From: Dipteris shenzhenensis
Lineage: Eukaryota > Polypodiophyta > Polypodiopsida > Gleicheniales
Direction: 5' to 3' (one strand)
NCBI GenBank assembly: GCA_047967505.1
Contig: CM106540.1
Length of the DNA: 64,000 nucleotides
Below are positions 1 through 23,605 of the stretch, one piece after another. The notes below the pieces were generated by a model that saw only the letters and a program-made list of their open reading frames with translations, did not search any database and had not been told where the DNA came from. Within the stretch, counting starts at the first letter, position 1; the number at the start of each line of letters is the position of its first letter. A program made the translations under genes and the position numbers.

Positions 1-1150
1 TGTGTCTTGTGTTTATCTTGCCATGAGTGATTTTCGATTTGTTGCAAGTTGTGTGAGCATCCATGTCATGGTCTGAGGGCTTCATGGACGTGCGGTTATA
101 TGTGGCAATCAAGCATCAAATGCTTGCTTGAAGGTTATGTGCAAAGGTGGTGTGCCTAAGGTTGGAATATGTGCTTTAAGTGCCTTGGTCTAAGCTTTGT
201 GGGAATCCTTGGGAGTGGTAAAAAGGCAGCATGAGATGGCTAATTAAGGTGACGTGGCTTATATTAAGAAAGGCATGCATGCATGTGGCTATGTAGAGAA
301 GAAAAGGAAAGCTTCTAGTCGACGAGCTGGATGTAGATGGAGATGACAGCTTGCAGGAAAATTCTGGAAGGAGTTCATGGGCACACGGGAGATCATCACG
401 CAAAGGAGGGGCTGCAGGGTGGGCTGCATCATTTCTAGTGTTTGTTGATGAACTGGGGAAAGATATAATAAATTTCTGACTGTGGCCATTGAAAAGTTTT
501 GAAGTAAGTCATCATGTGGGTTGTGGGTTGGATGTATTTTGAAGCTGATTGCTCTCTAAGTTGTTGAGGGAAGAAGTCCACTTGTCTTGAGCTGTGTAGA
601 CTTTGGGGTTTTTTAAAAGTTGTTTGGCTTCCAGAGGAAATGTGGCCAGAGTCAATGTGCTGAATGTAGAGGTGTGTAGAGACAAGGATGTTGAATGAAT
701 GTCTTTTACCTTGTGATTGTGCTATTCAGTTGTTTTAAATGTGAATGAGGGTGGCTGTGAAGGCGGATTAGGCTCTATTGCTTTTGTCCATCCAACGTGT
801 GAAGCTTCGACATGTTCAGCACACATTTCATGCAATCATCTTTTGATCGACCAGTCTTTGATCCAAGTGGACTTCTTACTTTTTTGATTTCCTTCCTCAT
901 CCCTTCGATGTATTCCTAAAGGCGAAAGATGACCCACAAATTAAGAGGAGAAAACGCACGTTATGTACACGATCTAGTAAGTTGTACTCATTGTACAAGC
1001 TTCTGCTACATAGCAACTGTGCTCACATATGCACATACTACTTTGATTGTTTTCAATTTTCTTTTTTAGTTTTGGATGCTATCATATGCACCGAACGAAA
1101 TTTACCAAAAGGTCTTGTACATGCACCCTCTACTTACCTAAGTGCAATTT
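1..1150. other. No gene recognised
   Basis: I find no recognisable coding exon on either strand. The open frames are short and have no family signature. The last 200 bases lead directly into a purine tract and an LTR start, so they probably belong to the 3' end of a decayed LTR retrotransposon (inference). Confidence 0.4.
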
Positions 1151-1282
1151 AAGAGGGGGTGTTGAGGATGGTGTAAATTGCACCATATGTTAAGGGCATT
1201 AGGGGCAAACCCTAACCCTAACCCTAACCCTAACCCTAAGGGGTTCTCATGTATATATTCATGATTATGTTCAATACAATTC
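1151..1282 (+). mobile_element. Truncated LTR with polypurine tract
   Basis: A purine run (1151-1159) is followed at once by TGTTGAGG, the usual junction of a polypurine tract and the 5' TG of a plant LTR. About 120 bases of LTR remain, including six CCCTAA units, before sequence of LINE family A starts. The LTR end and the partner LTR are not present, so this is a 3' LTR cut off by the LINE insertion or by deletion. The superfamily is probably Copia because of the TGTTG start, but no protein remains to confirm it. Confidence 0.5.
1210..1245 (+). repeat. (CCCTAA)6 telomere-like microsatellite
   Basis: Six perfect CCCTAA hexamers lie inside the truncated LTR. This is the TTAGGG type, not the seven-base TTTAGGG type usual in plants. 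Confidence 0.9.
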
Positions 1283-2578
1283 AATGCAGTGTCGGCGGTA
1301 GAAGTCGAGCTTCACAGGAAGCTCGGAGTGAAGAAACCATGTCCACCAGGTGTGAAGCTGGAGCACATCCGCTCGAATGAGCCGGTTGACCTCCTGGTCA
1401 GTGGGGGAGAGGGGAGATGGTGGAGCGTCGAGGTTGTACTGAAAAGGAGGCAACCGGTCTAAGTCGAGGCCCAGTCGGGTGAACCAACTGGAAAGACGAC
1501 TATACCAGCATCGCTGGTCCCCATCAACGGATAAGGCCATAGAGGAGGATAGGGCTAACCAAGGTAGGTGGAGGTGACCATCAGTGGAGGAGCCAAAATC
1601 CCTGACTCTGTGGAGATAGGTGATAGCCTGAAAAGCCGCAGCATGCGCTCCGGATCTCCCTCGGTCAGTTTAGGGTCTCGTCACACCGATTACGGATCGA
1701 GAGCGGACGCGCAGAGGGTATCCCACGAGAGGACCGCCTTTGCCCACTTTGCAACTTGCAGGAGATCGAGTCGGAGGAGCACTTTGCTTTCAGATGTCCT
1801 ATCTATTATGCCATTCGAGGCCGATACCACTGCCTCTTCCGCAACGGATTCGGCTCCCTCCCACACATGCTGCAGTTCCCAGATCAGCGATGCCTAGCCG
1901 CTTTCTTACATGAGATGACTCGCCACCGAGATACCTCTCTCCGAGCATGGCGACACGAGCAGCACACACAGCGTGAGGACACCCAGCGGCCTATCACTGA
2001 CTTCTTTCAGTCACAGGATACCTCTTCTCAGTCTAGCCGACGACGCGGACGTGAGCGAGAGCCAGAGCCACGACAGCTGCGTCAGCGGACAGACTCACAC
2101 ATCCAGGTCCATGACATCTCGTCTCTGCTCTCAGCCCGCCCCACTGGGGTTACCGTTGCCCTCATCCACAGGGCCACCCGCAACCCCTGACGACCGAGCT
2201 CGACTAGGCCGCGTGACGTCAGAGGCCAATCATCTATCGCAGGATTTTTTCCGACCTCCCATTTGACAGCCCCTCTATGATTGGTCTCTGACGATCACCA
2301 CCTGCACATGTATACTGTATCTCCCCCCCCTGCCCCATTTTTGCTGCCCCCCCCTTCTTCTTCTTTGTATCATCTGGAGGTAGACACATATTTTTTGTAT
2401 CAGGACTAGACACACAGTCCTTCATAACCTCTTTTTTGTAGAAACGGTTGGTTGGCCCGTTTTGAGACCACCACCGTTATGCTCATTGTATCAGTTATCT
2501 TTAGTCTCATAGACCTTCACGGTCTCCCGAAGACTTTAATAAACTTTCTTTCTTTCTTTCTTTCTCTCTCTCTCTCTA
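1283..2578 (+). mobile_element. LINE family A, copy A1, with 5' inversion
   Basis: The 3' part (about 1646-2578) reads on the plus strand and the 5' part (about 1283-1645) on the minus strand. The inverted part encodes the segment MALSVDGDQRCW to SELPVKLDFYRRH, which in copy A3 lies directly upstream of the segment that starts the plus-strand part; about 30 codons are lost at the junction. This is the arrangement expected from twin priming during LINE integration. The 3' end has the family signature GAAGACTTTAATAAACTTTC followed by TTTC repeats (about 2530-2565), then CT repeats. Confidence 0.75.
1646..2190 (+). pseudogene. LINE-A ORF2 C-terminal region (copy A1)
   Basis: This encodes the end of the LINE-A polyprotein downstream of the reverse transcriptase. 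It contains a Cys/His cluster (CPLCNLQEIESEEHFAFRC, a CxxC...H...C finger) near 1740-1800 and, further on, the motif QRPITDFF at 1984-2007, which fits the PCNA-interacting consensus QxxIxxFF. A basic, arginine-rich stretch follows. The reading frame shifts near the inversion junction, and no upstream reverse transcriptase is attached, so the copy cannot be functional. Other LINE-A copies in the window (13500-17160, 18382-20032, 23606-25235) align with it throughout. Confidence 0.7.
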
Positions 2579-2884
2579 TCAGGGCTTGTGCCCTAGGAGC
2601 TGGAACAGAGGGGCAAAGTTGTGAGGAGACGAAGAAGATGCTAGGTAAGATCCAAGGGATGGAGAGCTCGGTGGATCTGGGACTGCCCTTTGAAGGAGAG
2701 AAGAGGATGAAGAAGAGGGAAGTATGGCGAGGGAGCTGACAATTGCTGAGGAAGCTGCAAGGGAGTGAAATTGGGGCCTGCAGGGAGGGTAGGTGAAAAG
2801 GGTGATAATAGGGGAGTGCAAGGTGGAATGCAAGGAAGGTGAAGAGGACTAGGATGAGGGTGAAGGGGGAGAAGGGGATCAAGC
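2579..2884. other. Purine-rich stretch without a gene
   Basis: GA-rich sequence between the LINE-A tail and an L1 ORF1 fragment. The long minus-strand frame that crosses it is low-complexity on this side and is not treated as coding. Confidence 0.5.
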
Positions 2885-3430
2885 GGAAGGGGGGTGGCGG
2901 TACCGGGGGACTAGAGCTAACCTTATAGCTGTCTAAACGTATACTGAGGGAAGCTGAGCAGTAGCCTTCAACTCCAACCTTCGGCTCGACCTCTAGGGAA
3001 AGATCAAAGAACTCCCTCTCAGAGGATGCCCAGTGGTCGGGATGGGTTTTGTCTGATTGCCTCCTTATGGGGAGAACTCCGTCTAGGATCTCAATCTCAC
3101 CTGCTACTTGTGAGATGGGCTTGATATCTATATGATTCTTTGCTGCTCTCTTGCTGCTTTTCTTGCCTTTTACTCTGGTCCAACCACCATCTGATGGGAC
3201 AACCCAACGGGTTTGTGACTGAGGAGGCAATGTCTTAAGGCTGGGGTCCTATCCCCCCTCTTGTCTTGCTGGCAGTCCAAGGTGGCCTTGGGTCGAGGGG
3301 CTCACAAAGCGTGGTGAAGCTGTGGTAAGGTGTCCTATTTGTCTGTAGTGCAAGGATTGCCCTGGCAAGCTGACCCTCTGCCAGACCGTCATGGCTTTCA
3401 TCCCACATGATGAGGTATGTTCAGAGACGT
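2885..3430 (-). pseudogene. LINE-B (L1) ORF1 fragment
   Basis: Read on the minus strand, this stretch carries a decayed zinc-knuckle region (LHYRQIGHLTTA, near 3330-3360, where intact copies have CxxC...GH...C) and then the linker motif WTRVKGKKSSKRAAK. The latter corresponds to WTKVEHKKPSKAALK in the ORF1 of the long LINE-B copy at 44537-51113. Frames are broken and both ends are missing. It is an isolated fragment of an L1-type ORF1, the RNA-binding chaperone-like protein of LINEs. Confidence 0.5.
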
Positions 3431-3644
3431 TCAGGCCTCCAAGTCACTTGGGTACACACATGTAGCAGTGCTGATAGCATGGTAATGGATTGCTATCCGG
3501 TCGCTATTGTTACTTGACACGTCAGCATGTGCACACCAATAGATAGAAGATGCTTCAGAGGGAGGGCGAGGAGCTACAGAGGGGGCGAAGAGGCAGACGG
3601 GGCAGCCAGGGGGGTGCGGCAGCTCAACAGCAGCTCACAGAGAG
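3431..3644. other. Unassigned sequence upstream of Copia-1
   Basis: No recognised domain. It joins directly to Copia reverse transcriptase sequence near 3645, so it includes the truncation point of that element. Confidence 0.4.
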
Positions 3645-4321
3645 AGTATTTCTTTCTGTTGAATCATCTTATGCAGGTACTCTTCTTGATGAGAAAGAGC
3701 CTGATAATTTTGAAGACGCTAAGGATAATGTGCATTGGATGAATGCCATGCAAGATGAGTTGCAGTCCATTGAGAAAAATCAGGCCTCAAATCTTGTGGA
3801 TTTACCACCAGGAAAGAATGCCATAGGTACAAAATGGGTTTTCAAAGTAAAAATAAAGTCAAATGGGTCCATTGACAGGTACAAGGCACGGCTGGTTGCA
3901 AAAGGCTATGCTCAGAAGAAGGGCATTGATTATGAGGAGACATTTGCTCCTACTTCCAAGATGACCACTATCAGATCAGTTATTACTATGGCTGCACATT
4001 TTGATTGGAATGTTCATCAGTTGGAGATACAAACAGCTTTTCTTAATGGACACTCGTTGGAAGAAGTTTATGCCATACAACCTCCTGGCTTTGAAATTTC
4101 AGGTAATGCACATAAAGTTTGCAAGCTAAAAAAGCTTTGTATGGGCTAAAACAAGCCCCACGTGCATGGTGCTTCAAGATTGATTTCTTTCTGACCAGCA
4201 AGGAGCTTCATAACAATCCAACTGAAAGTACCCTCTACATCAAGATGGATGGGGGGGATATTTTGGTCATCATTTGTTATGTAGATGATATGCTGCTCAT
4301 AGGGTCACATGAAGAAAAAAT
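3645..4321 (+). pseudogene. Copia-1 reverse transcriptase, first part
   Basis: Encodes the N-terminal and central part of a Copia reverse transcriptase: WVFKVK, RYKARLVAKGYAQKKGIDY, EETFAPTSKMTTIR, then, after a frameshift near 4120, ALYGLKQAPRAW and the catalytic YVDDMLLIG (around 4279-4305). This polymerase copies the element RNA into cDNA in the cytoplasmic particle. The frame is broken at the frameshift and again by the nested element at 4322. Copia-2 has the same segment at 36470-37110. Copia-1 keeps a CAG codon in AKGYAQKKG where Copia-2 has TAG. Confidence 0.85.
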
Positions 4322-4830
4322 TGTTGGAAAGGTCACCTCCCCATCTGTAAAACCCCAAATGAGGAGAGCGTGGGGGAGGGAGACCTAGGGCAGAAGATGC
4401 CCAGAGAAGAGAGAGAGAGGGGGCTGCCACATGGGCAGCACCTCACAAGAGAAGAAGGCTGCAACAGATGGCGCGAATTACAGTGCAGATGGCGGGGACA
4501 GCAAGCCCTAGATCTGACCTGGTAGGGCGCAATGACATCAGCAGTGTACGGCACTGCACACGTGGCTGGAGAGAACCTGGCAGAGGGCAGAACCAGCAGG
4601 CCTGGTGAAGCAGAAAATGGGGCTGACAGTGGGCAGTGGCATGCCTTATATAGGCTGGGCCCTTGCCTAGATTGGAGGGCCAAAAGCCCTAGAAATGAGT
4701 CTGCACATCTATTGAATGCACATAAGTAAAGAAGTTTGTGATTCCACACCCCACACGCACACTGTGTGAGCTCTTGGGCATTACTATAAGTCTTCCGCTG
4801 TGTGTACCCTCTGTTGGGTCATTTCTAACA
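4322..4830 (+). repeat. Copia-X 5' LTR (internally deleted)
   Basis: Begins TGTTGGAAAGG and ends ATTTCTAACA. It matches the 3' LTR from AAATGAGGAGAGCG onward but skips the block between the shared GGGCCAAAAGCCCT and ATGAGTCTGCAC. The missing block includes the TATAAAAG box seen in the 3' LTR, so this LTR probably lost its promoter. Confidence 0.85.
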
Positions 4831-4842
4831 TGGTATCAGAGC
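4831..4842 (+). other. Copia-X primer binding site (initiator Met tRNA)
   Basis: TGGTATCAGAGC directly follows the LTR end, the standard complement of the 3' end of plant initiator methionine tRNA. Confidence 0.9.
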
Positions 4843-5063
4843 CCAAGTAGGAGGCTCACAGGTGTGGGAGCCTGAAGGCAGGGACCTTGCTGAAGGACGA
4901 CCTTGATTCAGAAGCTCTTGGGAATCCACTTCCACGACTGGAGGATTGTGCCATTGTGCCCTTGCGAGAAGGAGGGTGACTCAGGTTTAGTCAGGTGCGT
5001 TCAGATTTCTGGTCTACTGAAATTGAGTTTGGTTGACTTTGTTGTGTGGTATAAGCAGCAGAG

Positions 5064-5944
5064 ATGTCGACCTCTACAGCCTCTTCAGCCCCTGCTTTCC
5101 CTTCCTCCTGCCCCAGTTTAAACTGGACGAGACTAATTACCCGATCTGGAAAATGAAGATCCGGAGTCATTTAGCGGCTCGAAAGTTGTGGAAGCTGACC
5201 ACGGGAGTGGAGTCGAAGCCGGAGGACATCGTGGACAGGAAAGGGGAGATAGTCATGGCAGTAGACAGAAAGGAGCTCGAAGCTTGGGAAGACAGAGATG
5301 CCCATGCCTTGGCAATAATTATAGGAACGGAGTCCGCTTATAGGGACTACGGCGGACTCCGTTCTTCCACATATCCAGCTGGCCTCTACAATCTTGATAT
5401 GGAAGAAGGAGATACGGTACATAGCCATTTGACGAAGGTCAAGGTGGTGAGGGATCAACTGGCAGCAGTTGGTCAGAAGACAGACTCATGCCATTTGGCG
5501 TTGATGGTATTGAGGAGATTACCTCGGAGTTTCAAGAGCTTTGTTACGACTGTGACAGCAGGATAGAGGACCAAACCTCTGACATTCGAGGAGTTGGGTC
5601 CATTACTCCTACAGGAGGAAGCTCGGGAGAAGCTCTACAACGAGGATAAAGACGACAAGGCGATGCTGGCGAAGGATTCCGTTGGCAAAGGAAAGGGCAA
5701 GCCTAACGGTGGCAAGTCCAAGAAAGACGACTCTGACGACGAGGGGACTTCTAAGAGGAAGCAGAAGAAGAAGTGCTTCTACTTTGATACGCCAGGACAT
5801 TTTGCAAAGGACTGCGGAAAGAAAAAGGCGGATCAGAAAAACAAAAAGGAGTCTGACTTAGATTCAGAAGGCCAAAGCAAATGTGGTAATCAAAGAGTTG
5901 TTCCTCGTAACATCACCGAGTGTTACCGAGGTCAGATATGTTGA
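5064..5944 (+). pseudogene. Copia-X gag
   Basis: Encodes a Copia capsid/nucleocapsid precursor. The ATG at 5064 follows the leader; the frame shifts near 5110, after which the typical gag opening FKLDETNYPIWKMKIRSHL appears. A stop occurs at 5564-5566. The nucleocapsid knuckle (5774-5815) reads CFYFDTPGHFAKDC, so the second cysteine of the CCHC motif is phenylalanine (TTT instead of TGT). That would weaken zinc and RNA binding. Downstream sequence resembles the start of the protease region but stops at the deletion joint before the LTR. Confidence 0.75.
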
Positions 5945-6057
5945 TCCAGCAATCACAGTGAGGATGTCTGACATAGAGATGTGGGTTGACGAGGAGTCAG
6001 ATGCCTTTGTGAAGGTGAAGGACAGCACGGAGCGCTTGGTACCTTCCACGTGCGTGA

Positions 6058-7064
6058 CAAATGAGGAGAGCGTGGGGGAGGGAGACCTAGGGCAGAAGAT
6101 GCCCAGAGAAGAGAGAGAGAGGGGGCTGCCACATGGGCAGCACCTCACAAGAGAAGAAGGCTGCAACAGATGGCGCGAATTACAGTGCAGATGGCAGGGA
6201 CAGCAAGCCCTAGATCTGACCTGGCAGGGCACGATGACATCAGCAGTGTATGGCACTGCACACATGGCTGGAGAGAACCTGGCAGAGGGCAGAACCAGCA
6301 GGCCTGGTGAAGCAGCAAATGGGGCTGACAGTGGGCAGTGGCATGCCTTACATAGGCTGGGCCCTTGCCTAGATTGGAGGGCCAAAAGCCCTGGAAGTGT
6401 GGGCCAAAGGGCCCTAGTTTTGGAGCCCTTAAAGGGCTGGTTTTGGGGCAGACTGGTCGGCCCAAACAGACCAGCCAGTCGGCCCATTTAGGGCTGGCTG
6501 GTCGGTTACTTCAAGGGGCCCTTGGGGCCTATAAAAGCAGAGGCCACAGGCCTCATTTCGCATCCAGCAAGTCAGCATATATAGGAGCAGCAGGAGCAGC
6601 AGAAGCCTGATCTTTGGGCCTACATCCAAGAGGCAAAGCAGGGCCAGAGTTGCTGTAGACTGAGCTCACTTGGGGCTGAAGCCTAGGCTGTCTACTAGGG
6701 CAGCAGGGTGCTGAGATCTTTGGATGGAAAGTCTACTTACGCTCGAGGTGGAGCACGCGGGCTCGAGTCTAGAGATAGCCAGCAGATAGGAGAAGGACCT
6801 TGTGGTAAGATCAGAGGACCACACCATTGGTGGGACTCTGGATCTATCTCTCTTGTATTGTGTCCAAAGTTTTGGACGGAAATATATATTTTGGTGGTTT
6901 CTCTATCTGGCCAGTTCATTGTCTATTGATGAGTCTGCACGTCTATTGAATGCACATAAGTAAAGAAGTTTGTGATTCCACACCCCACACGCACACTGTG
7001 TGAGCTCCTGGGCATTACTATAAGTCTTCCGCTGTGTGTACCCTCTGTTGGGTCATTTCTAACA
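6058..7064 (+). repeat. Copia-X 3' LTR (first bases missing)
   Basis: Matches the 5' LTR at both ends but contains about 500 extra bases, which carry the predicted promoter. The terminal TG and about 35 bases are missing at the internal deletion joint. It ends TTTCTAACA, followed by the AAAAT target duplication and the resumed Copia-1 reading. Confidence 0.8.
6530..6537 (+). promoter_or_regulatory. TATA box of Copia-X LTR
   Basis: TATAAAAG in a GC-rich context (GGGGCCTATAAAAGCAGAGG) in the 3' LTR only. Its absence from the 5' LTR implies that this copy cannot make a full-length transcript from its own promoter (inference). Confidence 0.6.
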
Positions 7065-8002
7065 AAAATTGCAGCTTTCAAAGCTGAATTGAAAGCTACA
7101 TTTGACAAGTCAGATTTGCATTTTTATTTGGGGATCTATTTTATACAAGAGAGACGTGGCATTATTATGTCTCAATCCAAGTATGTGCAAAAGCCCTTGG
7201 ATCAATTCAACATGCAAGATTGCAAGCCTACAGCCACTCCCATGAAACTAGGGCTGAAGCTTACTATGTATGATGCAGGTGAATCAGTAGATGCCACACT
7301 CTACAGCCAGGCTGTTGGATGCCTCATTTATTTGTGCAATACACGGACCGATATTCAGTTTGTAGTATCACAGGTGAGCAAGTATATGCACAGCCCAAAG
7401 ACAGCACATTGGCAAGCTGTAAAACGCATCATCCGTTACTTGCAAGGCACAAAGTCTTTTGGCTTGATATTTCCTAGGGGGGTGACTTGCAGATGCATGC
7501 TTACAGTGACTCAGATTGGGTTGGAGATTATGACACTAGGCAGTCCACAAGTGGTAATTGTTTCTTTTTGGGACATGCTTGCATTTCTTGGCTTAGTTAG
7601 AAACAATCTACTGTGGCTACTTCCTCATGTGAAGCTGAGTACAGGGCAACTTTCACAGCAACAGTTGAGTGTGTGTGGCTATGCCGTTTATTTGTTGATC
7701 TTCATCTTTCATTGGAGGGTCCTTCTCCAATTCTCACCGATAGTCAGAGTGCTATAGCTGTTGCAAAGAATCCTGTGTTTCATGCTCGCACGAAGCACAT
7801 TGAGGTTCATTATCATTATGTCAGAGAGAAGTTACAGGTAGCGGAGATCAGTATGATCCATGTCTCCACACACGACAATGTTGCAGACATCTTCACCAAA
7901 GCACTTCCACGTGAGAAGTTTGAGGCATTTCGCAGTGCCCTGAACTTATCTTTTTTTTGTGATCCTTACCTTGTACATCATCACATTGGCACTACAAGGG
8001 GG
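7065..8002 (+). pseudogene. Copia-1 reverse transcriptase end and RNase H
   Basis: Continues Copia-1 after the nested element. It carries HFYLGI-like sequence (FYLGIYFIQERRG), SQSKYVQK, the connection segment YSQAVGCLIYLCNTRTDIQFVV and the RNase H part (ATSSCEAEYRA, ADSQSAI-type TDSQSAIAVAKNPVFHARTKHIE, HDNVADIFTKALPREKFE). The frame shifts near the G-run at 7480, and an in-frame TAG interrupts the SKKQSTVAT-type stretch near 7600. A purine tract (7996-8002) precedes the LTR. RNase H degrades the RNA template during reverse transcription. Confidence 0.85.
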
Positions 8003-8244
8003 TGTTGGAATTATCGCCATAATTCATGGCAGTGACCAATGTATGACCAATAAGTGGGTTAGGGGCACTTTTCCCTCATTAGAGGTTTTTTCCCCTAACC
8101 ACAATTAGGACACCTAACTACAGTTAGTAGTTAGGATAAGGTTTTGTCACTAAGACAAAACCTTAGGCCTGTAAGTTGTACTTTGTTCTTATCTCTTCTA
8201 TTCAGACGTTTGGTTCCTCTCTTGCTCTCTCTTGTTTTCTCACA
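8003..8244 (+). repeat. Copia-1 3' LTR
   Basis: Begins TGTTGGAATTAT and ends TTTTCTCACA. Its length is close to the Copia-2 LTRs and it shares GTTAGGGGCAC, the TTTTCCC...CCCTAAC region and the terminal CTCTTGCTCTCTC block. It contains the conserved hairpin AAGGTTTTGTC/GACAAAACCTT at 8138-8164. No paired 5' LTR is in the window. Confidence 0.8.
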
Positions 8245-8675
8245 AGACTGAGCTGGTTTGTGTCCCTTCCTATCGGGACTGGGGCCCAAATCTGGCCGCC
8301 AACGGCCGTGCCACAAACTGCTATTTCTAGCACTGCCAGCTCGTCTGATCCGGCCGACCTAACTAGGCTGACCTGCCCCCCCTCCACCTACCAAAGGCCA
8401 TGCTACTGGTGCCATATCTTGCCGTTCCAGCCAGCACAATACCCCTAACACAGGGCCATTGCCAACCATTGCTGCTGGCCTGGGTGGCCTTCAAGGCTGC
8501 CCTAAAGACAATACAAGAAGAATCCGTTGCCACTGCTGTTGCTGCCCACCTGGCAGCTCTCTGTTCAGCACTACTGGCACCCCTTCCTCTGCCCCCAGAC
8601 TACAGGTGTCAAGGCCCTTAGTCCTTCTCATTTGGGGGCTCATAGCTGGGGCTTTGACCCTAACATTCCAACATG
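8245..8675. other. No gene recognised
   Basis: GC-rich unique-looking sequence between the Copia-1 LTR and a LINE tail. Several short frames exist, but none has a family signature or plausible splice context. It probably lies in the next intron of the alcohol dehydrogenase-like gene. Confidence 0.4.
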
Positions 8676-8735
8676 ATAGACAGAAAGAAGAAAGAAAGGT
8701 TTATTATGTCTTTGAAGTGCTAGAGAGGCCATAAA
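8676..8735 (-). mobile_element. Short LINE-like 3' tail (minus strand)
   Basis: On the minus strand the sequence reads AGACATAATAAACCTTTC followed by TTTC-type repeats, close to the 3' signature of LINE family A (AGACTTTAATAAACTTTC plus TTTC repeats). Little else of the family is recognisable, so it is either a heavily 5'-truncated LINE or a short element that borrows the same 3' end. Confidence 0.45.
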
Positions 8736-9002
8736 TTAGATAAATTGTACACTCCAGACCCCCATGATCAGGGGGACTAGAGATGCCTAGTGCACCCCTC
8801 AGACTGAGATAAGACCCTATTTCACATCTCAACATGGAAAGGCTAAGAAGTTTTTCATTCAAAGATGAAATCTTTTCATGTAGCTTTCTTTTGTACATAT
8901 TCGATAGAGTAAATTTTTTTCTTAAAGGTTGGCATGCATAAGAATTTCCTTTAAAGGTAAGATTGTTAGAGTCCAGATTTAACAGTATGGAAAACATCGA
9001 AC

Positions 9003-23267
<14,265 letters not shown>

Positions 23268-23605
23268 CTATAAAGGCCACGATTCTTCATCAATCAGAAT
23301 ATTTAATAGGCAGCTCATATTTTGTAAGTTATAGTTCACCTATAAGCTGCTTTAAGATCTTGAATAAATTCATTGTTGTCAACTTCAACATGTCTTCGCA
23401 GAACTCCAAAAAACAAATTCATTTGATGCATGCCGCAATTGAGTAAAGAGGGATCGCTTTGGTATACTTACTTTAAGATCTTGAATGTATTCAATGACGT
23501 ATCCTTCAAAGTGGGTTGGGATGATTCCAGAAGAAGTCATTTCACATAGTGCAATGGAGCATTACAAAATCATTTCACACATACAAATACCACTGGATCA
23601 TTGAG

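Larger units (their letters stand above)
4322..7064 (+). mobile_element. Copia-X, internally deleted LTR retrotransposon nested in Copia-1
   Basis: LTRs at 4322-4830 and about 6058-7064 flank a short internal region with a PBS and gag only. The insertion has a perfect five-base target duplication, AAAAT (4317-4321 and 7065-7069). No protease, integrase, reverse transcriptase or RNase H is present. The deletion that removed pol also took roughly the first 35 bases of the 3' LTR. The 5' LTR lacks about 500 bases that the 3' LTR still has. The element is therefore non-autonomous and dead. Confidence 0.85.
3645..8244 (+). mobile_element. Copia-1, 5'-truncated Ty1/Copia retrotransposon
   Basis: The element starts inside the coding region just before reverse transcriptase and runs to a 3' LTR (8003-8244). 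LTR, gag, protease and most of the integrase are absent. A second Copia element (4322-7064) sits inside it. Removing that insert joins the reverse transcriptase directly to its own continuation. The family is the same as Copia-2 (32407-38303): proteins and LTRs align along the whole length that is present. Confidence 0.85.

Noticed and set aside
2517-3230. A 237-codon minus-strand frame taken as one gene
   Set aside because: Only the first third matches LINE-B ORF1; the rest crosses purine-rich DNA and the LINE-A1 tail repeats.
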